Part shown: one piece after another, positions 60,948 through 64,000 of the stretch | Position numbering within the stretch: position 1 is the first letter of the stretch | Layout of the letters: every line of letters starts with the position of its first letter | From: Hydractinia symbiolongicarpus | Lineage: Eukaryota; Cnidaria; Hydrozoa; Anthoathecata; Hydractiniidae | DNA length: 64,000 nt | Direction of reading: 5' to 3' | Assembly: GCF_029227915.1 (NCBI RefSeq) | Contig: NC_079876.1 | Coordinates: 25,889,828 to 25,953,827, forward strand | Notes under the pieces: model-generated | Told to the model about the DNA's origin: nothing | The model's database searches: none | The model's input: only the letters and a program-made list of their open reading frames with translations | Position numbers and translations under genes: made by a program

Positions 60948-62327
60948 ATGGATACATTTAATCCAGTTTATTTATCTGTACAGCAGTTATTGTTGCAACT
61001 GAAAAACTGCAATCCAGAAGAAGGTTTATCAGTGGAGTTATTATCCGCTCTAAATTGTATGTTTGAAACTTGCTTAGAACTTGCTTTGCAAATAGTAGAC
61101 AAAAAGAATGTTGTATGTATACAATCAACTGCTGGACGAACGTTTTATCAAGTAAGGAATAAACGTTTTCCTTCTAAACTTGAAATGCATTGATAATAAA
61201 TACAGACCAGAGTCTGTTTTAGTGGTTTTAAGAAGCAGTAAGCATTAATTTTCAGAGACTTCCACCCTCTGCAGTGGCGCCGTAGATTAGTTTGTGGCGC
61301 CGTAGATTAGTTTGTGGCGCCGTAGATTAGTGGTTATAGCTCTCGTACTCTGTGCGGGAGACCGGAGTTCGATTCCTCTTGACGGCAATTCAACATGGGC
61401 GAGTAAATGTTACCATAGCCCCGGGTTAACCCAAGCCATGTGAGGGAAATTGGGAAGATGGCACACTGTGTGGGCCGTTGGGTGTTGCCAGGAGTTGTCT
61501 AGTAGAGCGCGGGCTCTAATTGGGTCTGCGTAGCTCAAAATGAGCATTAAATACTCTAGGACTCTCCATCTACGCCATGGCCCCTCCTGGAAATAATAGA
61601 CAGGGTATATCCCTCGATATTTGTGAGGCTAGCCATGTAAAATATGCACATCTATCTATCTATCTATCTGCAAACATGCATAACCTAGCACAAACATATA
61701 GATAGCCCACTCAATTCTTCCTGACAGTTGAAGTAATACTGTTTTACTACATTAGTAAGTTACTATAAGGTTAAAGTATTTTTTTAATTTTTAAATGAAT
61801 GCATGCTTTTATGGTTAAATTTTGAGTTTTTTTAAAAACTTTAAACTCACCTTAAACTTGTGCACCCTTTTCTGCTTAGTCTGCAGTCTCATCAAAAAAT
61901 TTATGATTTGATGACATTTCATGATTTTTGTGTGCATAATTTTCACAAATGGTATATATCTTAAAAAATAATTTGTGTAAATCTGCAACAATTACTATGG
62001 TAGTAAAGGTTATTTTTGCTGACTTTTTTTAATGTAATGTTTTTAAGAAAATGTTATTGTTCTTGCCTGCAAAAAGATTAATCCTGCAAGCAAATGTATA
62101 ATTCCCTTTCATTTTAGGTGAGAGGTTCCAGTGGTGTTTACAATGTCCTTACATCATCACTTTATTGCACTTGTCCTTCATATGTTTATACTGTTTTGAA
62201 AAAGAAAACATCCTTAGTATGTAAGCACATTCTAGCAGTCTTTATTGCCATGGCAAAAAATCAGGCAGAAATCCAGTTACTATCTGATGACGAGTTCACA
62301 CAACTCTTACTTTCAGATGAAGAATAA
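60948..62327 (+). CDS. ZSWIM7: ZSWIM7 (SWS1 homologue), SWIM zinc-finger protein
   Basis: ZSWIM7/SWS1 partners with SWSAP1 and RAD51 paralogues in homologous recombination, including meiosis. Two exons, 60948-61151 and 62118-62327, joined in phase 0, encode 137 aa; human is 140. The first exon is helical (LSVELLSALNCMFETCLELA). The second carries the SWIM motif C-x-C...C-x-H as YCTCPSY ... SLVCKHILAV, and an acidic tail ending LLLSDEE. I start at ATG 60948; the frame extends two codons further to a GTG, which is not a plausible eukaryotic start. The 966-bp intron contains a tRNA-derived SINE. Confidence 0.93.
61276..61672 (+). mobile_element. tRNA-derived SINE (family A) with (ATCT)n tail in ZSWIM7 intron
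   Basis: The head is clearly tRNA-like: TAGATTAGTGG (A box, 61323-61333), GAGTTCGATTCC (B box, about 61365-61376), and GCCGT pairing with ACGGC as acceptor-stem remnants. The first 20 bp of the head are triplicated in tandem (units at 61276, 61296 and 61316, GGCGCCGTAGATTAGTTTGT). A body of about 250 bp follows, ending at an ATCT microsatellite (about 61649-61669). The body matches the older copy at 10155-10450. Confidence 0.85.
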
Positions 62328-64000
62328 TTGATTTGGTCTAACGAAATGCTGTTTTCTGTGTAAATTAGCTGGCGTAGTGTTTTGTGTAACAACATGTTAT
62401 CTGTTAGCTAAAGGCAGATTGGGAATGTTTGACCTAATTTGTTAATTTTTTCTATGTAGAAGAGAAAAAGAGATACTATTTTATAATTAAACAGGCTTGA
62501 TAGTTTTTTTAAAAAAAATTGCAAACCTAACAAAGTGGTAGGAAGTTCTCGTGCATAAAATTGCAGGGTTAAAAGTTTAAAACTGTTTATATTGGAGCCA
62601 ATGTTAAATTATGCGTCAATGAACTCCACGAAGTGTTACCCTCTTTTGGTTATGCATGTGGTTCATATATAAAAAAGGTCTTTTTAAATGACAAGGTAGA
62701 AGTAACAACATTGTTGTTACAGAAACAAAAAGAATTGTTAAAAGTCCCTTGTTGGATACAAAAGATTATTTTTTATATATTCTTTATTGTATATTCTTTG
62801 TTATATATATTCTATATTTTTGGTATTTTTCGTTTTCCATCAAAAAACCAACAGCAACAACATTCTCTTTAATCTTATTAATTTACCTTAATTACCATAG
62901 AATTCTGTTTTGATCTTATTTGTTGCAAGAAGAGTATATTTATCAATTATTATTTTTTCTCTATGCCCATCTTTTGAAAGAAAAACTTTATCTTTAAGAT
63001 TAGGTTTTTTTGGGGTTGGATTTAGTGTTTTGAGTGTGAAGCTAAACTTTAAGAAACATGATTGATTATTGCAAAAACTTTATGATTTAATATTTTAATG
63101 TCGTGTTATTTTTTTTGTTCGTTTTTAAGTATATTGTTCTTGTTAAAAATAGTGGATATGTTTTTGATACCATATAGCAAGGTCTTCTAGGTAGACAGAT
63201 TGGATAACAGTATTGATGTTTATTCAAATGCAACTTTGTATCATAAAGTGCTACAAATATTGTTTATTTTTTGTAAAAACACTGCAAAATTGTTATAGGT
63301 CATAAATTTTACAAATTTTAAACATTGTAGGAAAAATTGCAAAATTACATGAATAATGATTGATTAGGTTAAATTAGATTTCAACGAGAAATGCAGAAAA
63401 AAAGTAAAACGATGGTGTATGTGGTTCACCCTAATGGCATGGATTTTGTGGATGATTTATCCTCATTTTTAGGTGATATATTAAGAGAAGTATACAGGTT
63501 GAAACAGTGTTATTAACTTTCTTCTTTAGTGATAATTAATCATTAGTGAGTACAAAAGTTCTTTGAAAAAAGAAGTACCACTTTACCCATACGCACTTCC
63601 CATACACACTTCCCATACGCACTTCCCATACGCACTTCTCATACGCACTTCTCATATACACTTCCCATACACACTTCTTATACGCACTTCCCATACACAC
63701 TTCCCATACACACTTCTCATACGCACTATCATACACACTTCCCATACACACTTTCCATACGCACTTCTCATACACGCCTCCCATACACGCCTCCCATACA
63801 CATTTCCCATGGCAATGCAAATAAACAAGAGTTTGGCATTATTCTAGTCTGGTTGAGAAAATTAAAGAAGGCCATGAATGATGAAATCAAGGTGAGTGAA
63901 CTTATAATTTTATTGTTACTTTTGCTCTCTTGAGAAAAACATTCAAAGTCACCATGAAAAAGGTTTATTGCAAAATTAGTTTTAAAGGTGTCAAAATTAC
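62328..64000. other. Right-edge region: minisatellite and one possible exon pair
   Basis: Mostly AT-rich noncoding sequence. A 13-bp minisatellite lies at 63587-63806. A short frame from ATG 63391 (reading MQKKSKTMVYVVHPNGMDFV) with a donor at TTTTTAG/GTGATA (63472-63473) could join in frame to a 45-nt segment at about 63847-63892 (TTATTCTAG acceptor, AAG/GTGAGT donor) reading WLRKLKKAMNDEIK. I do not recognise the product, and it would continue outside the window. Confidence 0.3.
63587..63806. repeat. 13-bp minisatellite, about 17 copies
   Basis: The unit is CATACRCACTTCC with variation at a few positions (for example CATACACGCCTCC near the right end). Because stops are absent from the unit on both strands, open frames of over 90 codons exist in both directions; these are repeat artefacts. 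Confidence 0.93.

Noticed and set aside
63536-63847. Two 94-codon frames on opposite strands
   Set aside because: Both are translations of the 13-bp minisatellite.

Overview
This is a eukaryotic nuclear window: intron-rich genes with GT-AG splice sites, AT-rich intergenic DNA, tRNA-derived SINEs, hairpin MITE-like repeats and long satellites. No bacterial, phage, CRISPR or rRNA feature was seen. I infer an early-branching animal, most likely a cnidarian. The grounds are a single-exon class C GPCR, intron-rich conserved RNA-processing genes, and a secreted gamma-glutamyltransferase (GGT) whose N-terminal half carries a cysteine/proline block like those of nematocyst capsule proteins. The species is not determined from the sequence.

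Layout. 1-3052: AT-rich intergenic. 3053-5920 (-): class C, mGluR-like GPCR in one exon. 5921-17630: gene desert of about 11.7 kb with a CAA microsatellite, a SINE copy, many short inverted-repeat elements, a four-unit tandem repeat and a copy of the GGT 5' region. 17631-31981 (+): a GGT locus reconstructed exon by exon. It has a signal-peptide exon, a low-complexity and Cys/Pro-rich exon, the catalytic-domain exons, two homologous 202-nt copies of exon 5, and the whole 3' half (exons 6-11) present twice. The second copy has no 5' exons of its own. 32508-41302 (-): WDR18/Ipi3 homologue, nine exons, 424 aa, with a 2.4-kb 22-bp minisatellite inside intron 5. 42283-47261 (-): POP1 (RNase P/MRP), nine exons, 855 aa. 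47696-56686 (-): RTCA (RNA 3'-phosphate cyclase), eleven exons, 363 aa. 56687-60947: intergenic, with a dead pogo/pipsqueak-type transposase fragment. 60948-62327 (+): ZSWIM7/SWS1, two exons, 137 aa, with a SINE in its intron. 62328-64000: intergenic, a 13-bp minisatellite and a possible first exon of another gene.

How the genes relate. WDR18, POP1 and RTCA lie head-to-tail on the minus strand, and all three act in RNA processing (pre-60S rRNA maturation, RNase P/MRP, RNA end chemistry). The GGT locus and WDR18 converge, with 526 bp between stop codons.

The most unusual part is the GGT locus. Every exon junction is phase-compatible, so exons 1-4 can be joined to exon 5a or 5b and then to either 3' cassette, giving up to four full-length isoforms (832 or 830 aa). 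Including both exon 5 copies gives an immediate stop. Catalytic Thr and oxyanion-hole glycines are kept in both cassettes, while some substrate-pocket positions differ from the vertebrate enzyme and between the cassettes. In a cnidarian, a secreted GGT with a capsule-protein-like Cys/Pro domain suggests a link to nematocyst poly-gamma-glutamate. That link is inference. Exon coordinates come from reading frame, splice consensus and remembered family sequences, not from transcripts or database searches.
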